The notes: generated by a model not told the origin, from the letters alone. 64,000 nucleotides of DNA from Capnocytophaga periodontitidis (GCF_016126015.1 NZ_JAEFDB010000012.1:29669-93668), one strand, 5' to 3'; numbered from the stretch's first letter, positions 34,607 through 44,086 are shown. Numbers and translations: made by a program.

Positions 34607-35878
34607 TTATCTCATAATGGTTTGTGTTCTATCAGGTCCTACAGATACTACTTTGATAGGCACTTCTAATTCTTTTTCTAAGAAACTGATGTACTCTAAT
34701 AGTTCTTTAGGCAGTTGCTCGTAGGAGTTGAGCTGGGTGAGATCTTGATGCCAACCTTTGAGTTCGGTATAGATAGGGGTTACGTTCTGTTCTTCGATAT
34801 TGTAAGGCAGGTGCTTGATTTCATTTCCTTTATAGAGATACGAGGTACACACTTTTAGAGTTTCAAAACCGCTGAGCACATCGGCTTTCATCATTGTGAG
34901 TTCGGTTACTCCGTTCACTTGTACAGCGTATTTGAGGGCTACCAAATCGAGCCAACCACAACGGCGGCGACGCCCTGTTGTAGCACCAAACTCTCGCCCT
35001 ACTTGGGTCATTGTTTCGCCTATTTCATCGAAGAGTTCAGTAGGGAAAGGCCCGCTACCCACACGGGTTGTATAGGCTTTGAAAATACCTATCACCTGAC
35101 CGATGCTACGAGGTGCAACACCTAAGCCTGTACAAGCACCAGCAGCGGTGGTATTAGAGGAAGTTACAAACGGATAAGTGCCAAAATCGATATCGAGCAT
35201 AGAGCCTTGAGCACCTTCAGCAAGTATTTTTTTACCTGCTTTGAGGGCTTGGTAGAGGTATTCCTCACTATCAATAAATTGAAACTCTTTGAGTACTTTC
35301 ACAGCCTCGAAAAATTCAGCTTCTAATTCTTTGAGGTTATACTGTATATCTACCTTGTAGTTTTCGAGCATTTCTTCGTGTTTATCGGTGAGATTGCGAT
35401 AGCGTTCGTTGAAATCGGAGAGTTCTATATCGCCTACACGCAAGCCATTACGACCTGTTTTATCCATATAAGTAGGGCCTATTCCTTTGAGGGTAGAGCC
35501 TATTTTTGCTTTGCCTTTAGCAGCTTCGGAAGCGGCATCTAAGAGGCGGTGGGTAGGTAAAATAAGGTGTGCTTTTCGAGAAATCAGTAAGTTTTTTTTC
35601 AGATTGACTTCATAAGGAGCGAGTGCTTCTATTTCTTTTTTGAAGATGATAGGGTCTATCACCACCCCATTGCCGATGATATTTACGACACCTTGGTGGA
35701 AAATACCCGACGGAATGGTATGCAACACGTGCTTGATACCATTGAACTCGAGAGTATGCCCCGCGTTAGGCCCTCCTTGAAAGCGTGCAATGATATCGTA
35801 GTTTTGAGTGAGGACATCCACGATTTTACCTTTTCCTTCGTCTCCCCACTGAAGACCTAATAATAAATCTACTGCCAT
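34607..35878 (-). CDS. purA: Adenylosuccinate synthase
   Basis: 423 residues, normal length. The N-terminal 'DLLLGLQWGDEGKGKIVD' and 'GGPNAGHTLEFNGIKHVLHTIPSGI' motifs, 'STLKGIGPTYMDKTGRNGLRVGD', the 'EGAQGSMLDIDFGTYPFVTSSNTTAAG' loop and 'RVGSGPFPTEL' are unambiguous. It makes adenylosuccinate from IMP, Asp and GTP. It starts nine nt after the Fur-family gene and ends just before a terminator, so the two form an operon. Confidence 0.97.
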   Translation of the reverse strand: MAVDLLLGLQWGDEGKGKIVDVLTQNYDIIARFQGGPNAGHTLEFNGIKHVLHTIPSGIFHQGVVNIIGNGVVIDPIIFKKEIEALAPYEVNLKKNLLISRKAHLILPTHRLLDAASEAAKGKAKIGSTLKGIGPTYMDKTGRNGLRVGDIELSDFNERYRNLTDKHEEMLENYKVDIQYNLKELEAEFFEAVKVLKEFQFIDSEEYLYQALKAGKKILAEGAQGSMLDIDFGTYPFVTSSNTTAAGACTGLGVAPRSIGQVIGIFKAYTTRVGSGPFPTELFDEIGETMTQVGREFGATTGRRRRCGWLDLVALKYAVQVNGVTELTMMKADVLSGFETLKVCTSYLYKGNEIKHLPYNIEEQNVTPIYTELKGWHQDLTQLNSYEQLPKELLEYISFLEKELEVPIKVVSVGPDRTQTIMR

Positions 35879-35887
35879 TTTGTTTGA

Positions 35888-36370
35888 TTATTTAGTTGTA
35901 CTCTCTTTGGATTCTGGTTGTTGGGTATCAGTTTTGCGTGTACCGTAGAAATAAAGAGAGTGATTGGTAATATTGATATTAAATACTTCTTCTATTGTTT
36001 TTTGTATAGTTTGGATGCGCGGGTCGCAGAACTCCATAATTTCACCTGTATCGGTAAGGATGATATGGTCGTGCTGACGATCAAAATACGATTTCTCGTA
36101 GTAAGCTTGGTTTTGCCCGAATTGGTGTTTGCGCACCAAACCACATTCGAGAAGTAGTTCGATAGTGTTGTAGAGGGTTGCACGACTTACGCGGTATTTC
36201 TTTTTCATATTGGCATAGAGCGTTTCTATATCAAAATGGTCGTTATACTCGTAAATTTCCTTTACAATAGCGTATCGTTCAGGGGTTTTACGATGCCCAT
36301 TATCCTCTAAGTATTTGGTAAGTACCTTTTTAACAATTTCTAAGTTTTCTTCTGATGTGGGTGTATTCAT
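35888..36370 (-). CDS. Fur-family transcriptional regulator
   Basis: 160 residues. The winged helix '[56 protein letters not shown]' is followed by a dimerisation domain with the 'HDHIIL' metal site. The usual structural CxxC pairs are absent ('[12 protein letters not shown]' has a single Cys), as in Bacteroidetes Fur-like proteins, so the metal (Fe, Mn, Zn, or peroxide sensing) is unclear. It is divergent from the helicase gene and precedes purA. Confidence 0.9.
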   Translation of the reverse strand: MNTPTSEENLEIVKKVLTKYLEDNGHRKTPERYAIVKEIYEYNDHFDIETLYANMKKKYRVSRATLYNTIELLLECGLVRKHQFGQNQAYYEKSYFDRQHDHIILTDTGEIMEFCDPRIQTIQKTIEEVFNINITNHSLYFYGTRKTDTQQPESKESTTK

Positions 36371-36394
36371 AGTTCAACTTGTAATCTTTTGTGG

Positions 36395-36424
36395 CAAAGG
36401 TAGTTTATTTTTTTTATATTGCAA
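36395..36424 (-). promoter_or_regulatory. Promoter for the fur-like gene and purA
   Basis: TTG (36424-36422), 19-nt spacer, TACCTTTG (36402-36395) on the minus strand. Confidence 0.75.
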
Positions 36425-36433
36425 AATATTTTA

Positions 36434-36441
36434 TACTTTTG
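36434..36441 (+). promoter_or_regulatory. -7 box for the helicase gene
   Basis: TACTTTTG lies 33 nt before the ATG 36475; a -33 TTG at correct distance is not seen. Divergent promoters here overlap. Confidence 0.5.
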
Positions 36442-36474
36442 TGCTCATAAAACTATATCAGCCCAAACAAGAGT

Positions 36475-38730
36475 ATGGAAGAGCGCATTCTTACACTTAT
36501 CAACGAAACCAATAGAAATATATTTTTAACAGGGAAAGCAGGGACGGGAAAGACGACTTTGCTACACAAAATCATAGAAACCAGCTATAAAAATACGGTA
36601 GTTGTTGCCCCCACGGGGATAGCGGCACTCAATGCGCGCGGGGTTACCATTCACTCGCAATTTCAGTTACCCTTTGCTTCATTTTTACCTACTTTTGACA
36701 GCCCGCCTATTGCCAATGAGTTTTTTAGATTTGAAAACCGACAATCACTAAAACGACACTTTCAAATGCATCGCAACAAGCAGCAAGTTATCAAAAATAT
36801 GGAACTGCTAATTGTAGACGAGGTGAGTATGCTACGCGCCGACGTATTAGATGCGATGGATTTTATGATGCAATTTATTCGCAAAGATAGGCGACCTTTT
36901 GGAGGTGTACAGGTGCTCTTCATAGGTGATTTGCTACAATTGCCTCCTGTAGTGAAACAAGAGGAATGGGAGGTGCTAAAGCATTACTACACAGGAATGT
37001 ACTTCTTTCAATCACAAGTTATCAGCCAGCATCCACTGTTGTATATAGAGCTTGAAAAGATATATCGGCAAACCGATGGGGTGTTCATTTCTATACTTAA
37101 TCACCTAAGAGACAACAAGCTCACCCAAGAAGATTTGCGACAATTGGCTTCACACGTGCAACCAGAGTTTGCCAAACAGCACAAAAATGAGTACATTACC
37201 CTCACCACTCACAACAATAAAGCCGATGCAATGAACCAAGAGGAGTTAGAAAAACTTCCCTCTCCCCTATTCAGTTACGAAGCTGATGTGGTAGGCGATT
37301 TTCCTGAATATCTTTACCCTATTGAGAAAGTTATTCAGTTAAAAGAAGGCGCCAGAGTGATGTTTATCAAGAACGACCCCTCGGGAGAACACTTGTTTTT
37401 CAACGGAAAAATGGGAACCGTGGTAGCTCTTGGTGAGAAGGAAGTGAGCGTTGCTTTAGACGACGGCATCACTATTGATGTAGAGCGTTACGAATGGGAA
37501 AACGTGCGCTACAAAGTGAACAACACTACCAAAGATATTGAAGAAGAACGCTTAGGCACTTTCACTCAATACCCTTTGCGATTGGCGTGGGCGATTACTA
37601 TACACAAAAGTCAAGGGCTCACTTTTGAAAAAGCAGTGTTAGACCTGGCGAGTGTATTTGCTTCAGGGCAAGCATACGTAGCGTTCTCACGCTTACGTTC
37701 GTTGGATGGGTTAGTACTCTTGTCGTCGGTAACACAAAACGGCATTGACAACGATGAAAAAGTAATAGACTACGCCGACAACAAAGCTACTGAAGAGGAA
37801 ATGCTACAAGCCTGCCGTGAAGGGAGAATAGACTTTTTGAGAGAATGCATACTCAAAACTTTTGATTGGCAATCTCTTTTAGAAGAATGGTACACCCATA
37901 GCCATAATTATATAGGTGATTTAGGCAACAAAAACGCCTATAAAAGCTGGGCAATGCAACAATACGCACGAGTGAAAGCGATGGTTGCTGTATCAGAGAA
38001 ATTTAGCAAGCAACTATTAGGATATTTCCAAAGTCCTACCCCCACACCAACCATTTTTGAGAGAATATTGAAAGCCGTCGCCTATTTTAGTCCGCTATTA
38101 GAAACAATATGGTACGAGTTGTTATATGTAGAGACCAAAGTAACAAGTTTAAAGAAAGTAAAAGAGTTCAGCAAAGAGCTGAAGGAGTTAGACGACAGTC
38201 TCACAGAAGTTATTAAGAAACTGTTTCGTTTAGAGCAGATGGTAGTATTACTACAAAGCCAAACGCCTTTCAGCAAAGAGAATATACAGCCCAAGAAATT
38301 AGAAGCAATGCGCTTTAAACTGATAGAACGCGTACTCATTGCTCTAAAGAACGAACAGCTATTTGCAAATCCGCCTAAAGTAGGCATTCCTGAAGAGAAG
38401 ACTAAAAAAGATAAGAAAGAAAAGATTTCCACTTATGATATTACATTGCAATTATGGCAACAGAACAAAACGGTAGCCGAGATAGCCAAAGAGCGTATGT
38501 TCACAGAAGGGACTATTTATGGGCATTTAGCCAAGCTGATAGAAAGAGGTATTTTATCAACGGAAATTATAGAAGCAATTTTCACCACTGAAGAGATTAA
38601 TGAATTGGAAGCTCTTTTTGAAAGTGAAGAAGATCTAAGCACCATAAAAGGTATTTATGAGAAAGCGAATGAAAAATATGATTATGGGCGATTGCGGTTG
38701 TTTAAAGAGTATTTTTTAAGTAAGAGATAG
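36475..38730 (+). CDS. PIF1/Dda-like SF1 helicase with C-terminal HTH domain
   Basis: 751 residues. Walker A GKAGTGKTTLL (residues ~20-30), 'VVAPTGIAALNARGVTIHSQFQLPF', Walker B 'LLIVDEVSMLRADVLDA', 'LFIGDLLQLPPVV', and the late helicase motif 'PLRLAWAITIHKSQGLTFEKAVLDL...AYVAFSRLRSLDGL' are typical of Pif1/RecD2-like helicases. The middle to end is helical, and about residues 645-700 hold an HTH_40-type domain ('STYDITLQLWQQNKTVAEIAKERMFTEGTIYGHLAKLIERG'). Common in Bacteroidetes; role in replication or repair inferred. Confidence 0.9.
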   Translation: MEERILTLINETNRNIFLTGKAGTGKTTLLHKIIETSYKNTVVVAPTGIAALNARGVTIHSQFQLPFASFLPTFDSPPIANEFFRFENRQSLKRHFQMHRNKQQVIKNMELLIVDEVSMLRADVLDAMDFMMQFIRKDRRPFGGVQVLFIGDLLQLPPVVKQEEWEVLKHYYTGMYFFQSQVISQHPLLYIELEKIYRQTDGVFISILNHLRDNKLTQEDLRQLASHVQPEFAKQHKNEYITLTTHNNKADAMNQEELEKLPSPLFSYEADVVGDFPEYLYPIEKVIQLKEGARVMFIKNDPSGEHLFFNGKMGTVVALGEKEVSVALDDGITIDVERYEWENVRYKVNNTTKDIEEERLGTFTQYPLRLAWAITIHKSQGLTFEKAVLDLASVFASGQAYVAFSRLRSLDGLVLLSSVTQNGIDNDEKVIDYADNKATEEEMLQACREGRIDFLRECILKTFDWQSLLEEWYTHSHNYIGDLGNKNAYKSWAMQQYARVKAMVAVSEKFSKQLLGYFQSPTPTPTIFERILKAVAYFSPLLETIWYELLYVETKVTSLKKVKEFSKELKELDDSLTEVIKKLFRLEQMVVLLQSQTPFSKENIQPKKLEAMRFKLIERVLIALKNEQLFANPPKVGIPEEKTKKDKKEKISTYDITLQLWQQNKTVAEIAKERMFTEGTIYGHLAKLIERGILSTEIIEAIFTTEEINELEALFESEEDLSTIKGIYEKANEKYDYGRLRLFKEYFLSKR

Positions 38731-38746
38731 AGAATTTTATAATCAA

Positions 38747-38776
38747 CTTTGCCAAAGTCTAAAGACTTTGGCAAAG
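38747..38776. repeat. Perfect inverted repeat between convergent genes
   Basis: CTTTGCCAAAGTCT (38747-38760) and its reverse complement (38763-38776) flank AA. Each arm is 14 bp. There is no adjacent long T-run, so a weak terminator or a protein-binding/repeat site are alternatives. Confidence 0.75.
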
Positions 38777-38790
38777 TGTATAAGTGGTTT

Positions 38791-39297
38791 TTAGAATCTA
38801 TAGGTAACCCCTGCTTTGAAACCAGCAGCAGCAAAGGAATTGTGTTCTACAAAAAGTTCAGCATTTACACCAAAGTTTTTGTTAAAGAAGTAACGACCAC
38901 CACTTTGCAAGCGCAGTGCAAAACCAGAATCGTAGTAAGGAGTCCAATCTCTATAATCGGAGTCGTTAGACCAACTGTAATAGCCTAATGATAGCCCCCC
39001 ATATAAATCTACATTGGAAGGGATTCCTTTGATGTGTTCGCCAAAGTGATAATTACCATTAGCTAAGAAGCCTACACTGGTATATCTTACATTACTATAG
39101 GTTCTGCCGCGGTAAAAAAGTTCACCTCCGACAGATATTTTATCGGCAACACCGAAATCGGCGGCGGCATATACCATAACACCAGGTCCTGAGATACCTA
39201 ACCCTCCGTTGATTTGAACATCACCAGGTTTAAAAGATTGTGCAGAAGCTACTCCTGCTGTGAGGAGCAAGCCAAAAAATAAGATAATTTTTTTCAT
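38791..39297 (-). CDS. Small outer-membrane beta-barrel protein (porin-like)
   Basis: 168 residues with an N-terminal signal ('ILFFGLLLTAGVASAQS'), then alternating strands and aromatic ends ('FGEHIKGIPSNVDLYGGLSLGYYSW', 'GFALRLQSGGRYFFNKNFGVNAELFVEHN', ending 'FKAGVTYRF' with C-terminal Phe). Eight-stranded OMP_b-brl type. Function unknown. Separated from the ExbD operon by a terminator. Confidence 0.9.
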   Translation of the reverse strand: MKKIILFFGLLLTAGVASAQSFKPGDVQINGGLGISGPGVMVYAAADFGVADKISVGGELFYRGRTYSNVRYTSVGFLANGNYHFGEHIKGIPSNVDLYGGLSLGYYSWSNDSDYRDWTPYYDSGFALRLQSGGRYFFNKNFGVNAELFVEHNSFAAAGFKAGVTYRF

Positions 39298-39328
39298 AAA
39301 TATTTACTATTAAAATGTTTCAATAGTG

Positions 39329-39358
39329 CAAAGGTAATATTAATTTTGAGAATAACAA
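39329..39358 (-). promoter_or_regulatory. Promoter for the porin-like gene
   Basis: TTG (39358-39356), 19-nt spacer, TACCTTTG (39336-39329) on the minus strand; -33 lies in the upstream terminator stem. Confidence 0.75.
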
Positions 39359-39388
39359 AAAAGACACATAGATTTATGTGTCTTTTTT
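39357..39388 (-). terminator. Intrinsic terminator after the ExbD operon
   Basis: AAAAAAGACACATA on the left and TATGTGTCTTTTTT on the right form a perfect stem with a short loop; on the minus strand the T-run follows. Confidence 0.9.
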
Positions 39389-39411
39389 ATGATAGAAAGT
39401 TTAAAATGTTT

Positions 39412-39891
39412 CTATTTTTGATTCAAAGGAGAACCTTGACGAGCGATATAGTTGAGTTTCAAAGCATTTATTTCTTGTAATTGCTCACGGATATCACTCA
39501 CAAGCCCCATATTAGTATCAGCATCTACTTTCAAGGCGGTGATATAAACATCTTTAAGGGCGTCGCGCAAGCCTTCACGATAGTTAAGGATATAGTGGCT
39601 TACTTCTGAAACGTCAATAAATTTATCATTTACCTGAATTTTGGCATTAACCCCGAACTTAGCTTGATATTTAGGAAGGGGTTTACCAGCGTAGATATAG
39701 ACTACAGGGTCTTTTTTATCTAATTTTTGAATTTGATCGGCTACGGGCAACTTATTTTGCACCATCAAGTCACTATCTTTTGATTCTGTTACAGTCATAA
39801 AGAAAAACAAAAGCATAAAGATAATGTCAGGCAAAGAAGCCGTAGAAACAGGAGGTACTTCACCACTTTTCTTTTTAGTAAATTTTGACAT
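39412..39891 (-). CDS. exbD: Biopolymer transport protein ExbD (second copy)
   Basis: 159 residues. One N-terminal transmembrane helix preceded by 'PPVSTASLPDIIFMLLFFFMTVTESK', the ExbD/TolR pattern with the essential Asp (about residue 25), followed by a periplasmic domain ending with 'INALKLNYIARQGSP'. It is shorter than the other ExbD. Together with the ExbB gene 1.8 kb upstream it belongs to an energy-transducing TonB system. Confidence 0.92.
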   Translation of the reverse strand: MSKFTKKKSGEVPPVSTASLPDIIFMLLFFFMTVTESKDSDLMVQNKLPVADQIQKLDKKDPVVYIYAGKPLPKYQAKFGVNAKIQVNDKFIDVSEVSHYILNYREGLRDALKDVYITALKVDADTNMGLVSDIREQLQEINALKLNYIARQGSPLNQK

Positions 39892-39905
39892 ATTCTCTTT
39901 AATTT

Positions 39906-40520
39906 TTAGTGCTTTTTAGGCGCGGTTTCTATAAGTTTTCTTGGGAAGCGTTTTTGTAGTTCCAAGATAATAGGTTCAAGGTGGTCTTTACGTGCTTGAG
40001 GAGTACGAGCCGCATTGAACTCTTCTTCAATTTGAACATAAGGAACCTCGTTAGGGAATTTCTTTTGGCGTTCACGTTCGCGGAGTTCGTTATAAGCTGC
40101 AATGAGTTCATTCTGTACAGCTATATAGGTTTTGTACGAAGTTTCGCGGTCGTTACGCAAAGAGATAACAGCTTTATCTGGGTTATCAGAAGACAATGGA
40201 TCTTTTTTACCTTTACAGTAATTACAAGAGAGATCACCATTGTTATCCAAGAAGTCAATAGCTGTTTGTTTAACGTCTTTAAGTTCCTTCAACTGGTTGT
40301 TTATTAACAACTGATTGTTTTTATTCACTACCACAACCAATACGTTTTTCTCTTTTACTGGTGGAGGTGGAGGCGTATTTTCTTGTGGTTTAGGAGGTAG
40401 TTTTACAGTGATCCCTGTATTGCTTTCGATAGTAGTTGTTACCAAGAAGAATATCAACAAAAGGAAAGCGATATCGGCCATAGATCCTGCGTTTACCTCA
40501 GGTATTGAACGTTTTGCCAT
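39906..40520 (-). CDS. exbD: Biopolymer transport protein ExbD (first copy)
   Basis: 204 residues, longer than usual. The transmembrane 'SMADIAFLLLIFFLVTTTIES' has the conserved Asp, followed by a proline-rich stretch 'PPKPQENTPPPPPVKEKNV' and an Asn/Lys-rich periplasmic domain with an insertion containing 'CNYCKGKKDPLSSDN', then the helical 'YKTYIAVQNELIAAYNELRERERQKK' tail. It lies 14 nt before the second ExbD and 6 nt after the membrane gene. Confidence 0.92.
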   Translation of the reverse strand: MAKRSIPEVNAGSMADIAFLLLIFFLVTTTIESNTGITVKLPPKPQENTPPPPPVKEKNVLVVVVNKNNQLLINNQLKELKDVKQTAIDFLDNNGDLSCNYCKGKKDPLSSDNPDKAVISLRNDRETSYKTYIAVQNELIAAYNELRERERQKKFPNEVPYVQIEEEFNAARTPQARKDHLEPIILELQKRFPRKLIETAPKKH

Positions 40521-40526
40521 AATTTT

Positions 40527-40955
40527 TTATCTCATTAGTGCTTTTTTCACATTGGAAGCGATAAGTGCTACAACGGCAGCGGCCACCAATATATACAAAG
40601 CGATTAGACCTGTGCTTGTCCATTTTCTTACAGATTCGCTGGCTTTTTTCACTTCTTCACTAGCGTTAGCTTCAACAGCTCCTGAAGAGAAGATGTAGGC
40701 TACGAGGAGAATGACAACAAAACCACCTGTATAGATAAGCGTTTTTTTGAGTGCTTTTGGTGAAGACAAGATATTTTGTGCTGCTGAAATCACTACTGCG
40801 ACGAAAGCAATAGCTAATAATATATAGGTAAGCACAAATAAAGCTTGCATAGCACCATTATTAGGGTCTTCGGCATTAGTAGAAGATAATACTCCCCATA
40901 GGATTACCCCAATGACACCTAAAGCAAGAGCTACATATTTTGCTATTTTATACAT
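40527..40955 (-). CDS. Four-helix membrane protein in the exb operon
   Basis: 142 residues with four hydrophobic segments (about 5-25, 38-60, 73-91, 118-134). It sits between exbB and the two exbD genes with gaps of 29 and 6 nt, so it is probably cotranscribed; such proteins are a regular third component of the Flavobacteria ExbB-ExbD-ExbD cluster. Function unknown. Confidence 0.85.
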   Translation of the reverse strand: MYKIAKYVALALGVIGVILWGVLSSTNAEDPNNGAMQALFVLTYILLAIAFVAVVISAAQNILSSPKALKKTLIYTGGFVVILLVAYIFSSGAVEANASEEVKKASESVRKWTSTGLIALYILVAAAVVALIASNVKKALMR

Positions 40956-40984
40956 ACTAAAATTTGTTTAATGGGTGAGTAAAA

Positions 40985-41716
40985 TTATTTAATTTTTCTT
41001 GCTACTAAGAGGTCGATAAGAGAGATAGAAGCATCTTCCATATCGTTTACGATAGCGTCGATTTTAGCGATAATGTAGTTGTAGAATACTTGGAGGATCA
41101 TCGCAACGATCAAACCGAACACGGTAGTAAGCAAGGCAACCTTGATATCACCAGCGATCAAAGAAGCATCCAAACCACCAGCAGAACTAATTTTATCGAA
41201 GGCTTCAATCATACCGATTACAGTACCCATAAACCCTAACATCGGAGCGATAGCGATAAAGAGGGAAATCCAAGAAACGTTTTTCTCTAATTGTCCCATT
41301 TGGACACCGCCGTAAGATACCACTGATTTTTCGACCATATCAATACCTTCACCAGCGCGGTCTAAACCTTGATAGAAGATAGAGGCAACAGGGCCTTTTG
41401 TATCGCGGCACACTTCTTTAGCAGCTTCAATACCTTTGCTATCGAGGGCTTGTTCGATGTCGGCGATTAATTTTTTAGAATTGGTAGTTGCCATATTGAG
41501 GTAAATAATTCTCTCAATAGCTACTGCCAAACCAATGATCAAGCAGAGCAAGATAGGCGCCATATAGGCAGGCCCCCCTTCGATGAAACGCTCTTTAAAT
41601 ACTTGGTGGAGCCCTTTACTTTGTTGTGCTGCATCAGCGGCTTCCTGAGCACTAACCATAGCTACGTTTAAAATTAACATTGCTACTAGAAGTAGCTTAG
41701 ATGACATTTTTTTCAT
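40985..41716 (-). CDS. exbB: MotA/TolQ/ExbB-family proton channel
   Basis: 243 residues with a signal-like N-terminus ('LLVAMLILNVAMVSA'), three transmembrane segments, and the ExbB pattern 'MEKSVVSYGGVQMGQLEKNVSWISLFIAIAPMLGFMGTVIGMIEAFDKI' followed by 'IKVALLTTVFGLIVAMILQVFYN'. It forms the proton-driven motor with ExbD for TonB. First gene of the operon, 29 nt ahead of the next. Confidence 0.92.
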   Translation of the reverse strand: MKKMSSKLLLVAMLILNVAMVSAQEAADAAQQSKGLHQVFKERFIEGGPAYMAPILLCLIIGLAVAIERIIYLNMATTNSKKLIADIEQALDSKGIEAAKEVCRDTKGPVASIFYQGLDRAGEGIDMVEKSVVSYGGVQMGQLEKNVSWISLFIAIAPMLGFMGTVIGMIEAFDKISSAGGLDASLIAGDIKVALLTTVFGLIVAMILQVFYNYIIAKIDAIVNDMEDASISLIDLLVARKIK

Positions 41717-41780
41717 TTGTTTAATCTTTTAATTTGTTAGTTGATAATTTAATGTTTAATAATATTTTTTAGAAAGAAAG

Positions 41781-41868
41781 CAGAGAGGAAGGGATTCGAA
41801 CCCTCGATACGCTTGTGGCGTATATACACTTTCCAGGCGTACTCCTTCGACCACTCGGACACCTCTCT
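41781..41868 (-). tRNA. tRNA-Ser (GGA anticodon)
   Basis: On the minus strand an 88-nt cloverleaf: acceptor AGAGAGG pairs with CCTCTCT, discriminator G, class II long variable arm, T-loop TTCGAAT flanked by a 5-bp stem, and an anticodon loop CTGGAAA whose centre GGA reads UCC/UCU serine. The 3' CCA is not encoded. It stands alone between the exb operon and asparaginase. Confidence 0.93.
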
Positions 41869-41937
41869 TTATGCTGTTTCTGAATGCCAAAGTAACAAAA
41901 TATTTTTTTATCTCGCAAGTTTTTTCTTAATTTTTTG

Positions 41938-42966
41938 CTAAATTTCTCCAGCTATATTTTCTTCAAACTTGATTTTGAACATTTTAGGAGAAATATTTTT
42001 TCTAAGTAAAAGCATTAATTTTGTGATTGCTGACTCGGTTGTGAGGTCTTTTCCGTCTATGATTCCCATCTTTTTGAGGGCTTCACTTGCCTCATATTTG
42101 CCCATCATCACGCTACCTCCGGAACATTGGGTTACATTCACTATGTATATTCCTTTATCAATTGCTTTTTGCAAACTTTCTACGAACCAGCTATCGGTAG
42201 GGGCGTTGCCTGATCCATAGGTTTCGAGTACTACCCCTTTGAGATTAGGAATACTAAAAAAGCCATTGAGCACGGCGGGGGTAATTCCTGGGAACATTTT
42301 AAGAATAGCTACATCAGTTTCAAAATCTTTCCAGACTTCTAAGGTAGTGCCTTGCTTGCGCGGCAAGAGGTTTTCCTTCATCACCTTTAGATGTACGCCA
42401 CTCTCTACCAATAATGGGTAGTTGAGAGAGGCAAAGGCTTGAAAGCGTTCGGCATTTATTTTAGTTGTGCGATTGCCGCGATAGAGTTTGTACTCGAAAT
42501 AGAGTCCTACTTCTTGTATTACAGATTTTCCATTTTCTTTGAGGGCTGCCAACTGTATGGAGGTAATAAGATTCTCTTTGGCATCGGTGCGCAGGTCACC
42601 TATGGGGAGCTGAGATCCGGTAAAAATCACAGGTTTGGTAAGCCCTTGTAGCATAAAGCTCAAAGCTGAAGCTGAATAACTCATTGTATCGCTACCGTGG
42701 AGCACTACAAAACCATCGTAGTTGTTGTATTCCTTTTCAATGACCTCAGCGATTTCAATCCAATGTTGAGGGTTCATATCGGAGGAGTCGATTACTTTTT
42801 GAAAGGAATGTACCGAAATATTACAATCTAAATGAGACAATTCGGGGATGCGTTTATAGAGATTATCGAACTCGAAAGCGCGCAAAGCCCCCGTTTGGTA
42901 GTCCTTTATCATTCCGATAGTTCCTCCGGTATAGATGAGGAGTACTTTTGAGTTATTGGTTTCCAT
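41938..42966 (-). CDS. ansA: Type I (cytoplasmic) L-asparaginase
   Basis: 342 residues. The nucleophile motif 'LLIYTGGTIGM' is at the start (residues 8-18) and the second catalytic motif 'FVVLHGSDTMSYSASALSFML' follows. No signal peptide, so type I. It converts Asn to Asp and ammonia. Its start overlaps the end of the acyltransferase gene by 14 nt, showing an operon. Confidence 0.95.
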   Translation of the reverse strand: METNNSKVLLIYTGGTIGMIKDYQTGALRAFEFDNLYKRIPELSHLDCNISVHSFQKVIDSSDMNPQHWIEIAEVIEKEYNNYDGFVVLHGSDTMSYSASALSFMLQGLTKPVIFTGSQLPIGDLRTDAKENLITSIQLAALKENGKSVIQEVGLYFEYKLYRGNRTTKINAERFQAFASLNYPLLVESGVHLKVMKENLLPRKQGTTLEVWKDFETDVAILKMFPGITPAVLNGFFSIPNLKGVVLETYGSGNAPTDSWFVESLQKAIDKGIYIVNVTQCSGGSVMMGKYEASEALKKMGIIDGKDLTTESAITKLMLLLRKNISPKMFKIKFEENIAGEI

Positions 42967-44086
42967 CGAATTTATTCTTTACAGGATTGGCGTACATTTC
43001 TAAAAATTTTTCTTGAGAAAGGTCTTCAGATTTGCTTCGGTTGTTCATTCGTCGTTCAAACTGTCTAAATTCTTTTTCGTTGTAGCAATCTTTATATATA
43101 GAGGTGTTGTTGAGCAAATCATAAGCAATGTAATTGGCGGGGAACAATTTGTACTGTTGATGGATAGCGCGGTCTAAGCACTCAGCTAAGGCTTGTAGTT
43201 GTTTGTTCAGGTGTTGATGAGCAGCTTCTATAGTATCGATTTGTTCATAAAAAGGTTGCCCTACTGAGATATGTACACGTCCTTTTTGTCCTATTAGCCC
43301 TTGAATGATATTCTCAAAATCTTCTTTTTTAGATTTCACGTACTCTACGCCGTTGTGTTGAGCGATGAGTGCGGGCAACTTCAGTACATCGGTGGGGTCG
43401 AACTCATAGGAGATAGACATAGGCACGATGTTGAGGGTTTTGAGGTATTGCAGAGGGGTTACGCTTTGGGGGGTATTGAGGGTAAGCATTTTCAAGACGC
43501 CTTGCTGGGTGCGGTCATCACCGTTTTTGGTACGCCCTTCGCGCTGGGCAATCCACACATTGCGATGTTCTTCACTGATGCAGTGATGTATATACTCGGA
43601 TACCAATTTAGAGTGTTCTAAAGCCTCACGAGGGGGGAGACTTCTATATATAACAATGTTTCTGTTGAGCATTGCCAATATTTTGAGGTATTTTTTTTTG
43701 AGTAGATTGTCGCCCATAGCCGAAGCGGTCATTGAGAGATGATTGTCGTGCAAAGCAACATTTAGCAAAGAAGTATCTAAGATAATATCGCGGTGGTTAG
43801 AAACGAATACATAACCTTTTTTAGGATCTAAAGCACTAAAGCCATCGCAAGTAAACTCTGTGATACTTTTTTCAATTGCTTTAGTCACCACTTGGTACAT
43901 TATATCCACCTGAAAATCGGATACTTTTTGGCAAGCGAGGAGTCTTTCCACTCGCTGTGCAGGAGTATCTTCAGGAAATGCATAAGCCATCATTGCTTGA
44001 ATCAAAGGGGTATCTTTGATTTGTAACAAGGCTTTAGGCACTTCGTTATCATTGAAGGGGCGTATAGATTTGAAATAATCGGTCAT
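42953..44086 (-). CDS. 1-acyl-sn-glycerol-3-phosphate acyltransferase-like protein
   Basis: 377 residues. The HxxxxD catalytic motif is in 'YVFVSNHRDIILDTSLLNVAL' and the glycerol-phosphate region in 'HRNVWIAQREGRTKNGDDRTQQGVLKML'; the N-terminus has no membrane segment and the C-terminus is helical with 'YNEKEFRQFERRMNN'. PlsC superfamily. Probable role in phospholipid or ornithine-lipid synthesis; the acceptor is unknown. It overlaps ansA by 14 nt. Confidence 0.88.
   Translation of the reverse strand: MTDYFKSIRPFNDNEVPKALLQIKDTPLIQAMMAYAFPEDTPAQRVERLLACQKVSDFQVDIMYQVVTKAIEKSITEFTCDGFSALDPKKGYVFVSNHRDIILDTSLLNVALHDNHLSMTASAMGDNLLKKKYLKILAMLNRNIVIYRSLPPREALEHSKLVSEYIHHCISEEHRNVWIAQREGRTKNGDDRTQQGVLKMLTLNTPQSVTPLQYLKTLNIVPMSISYEFDPTDVLKLPALIAQHNGVEYVKSKKEDFENIIQGLIGQKGRVHISVGQPFYEQIDTIEAAHQHLNKQLQALAECLDRAIHQQYKLFPANYIAYDLLNNTSIYKDCYNEKEFRQFERRMNNRSKSEDLSQEKFLEMYANPVKNKFDGNQ

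Noticed and set aside
41735..41780. Further tRNA next to tRNA-Ser
   Set aside because: No cloverleaf found in the flanking AT-rich sequence.
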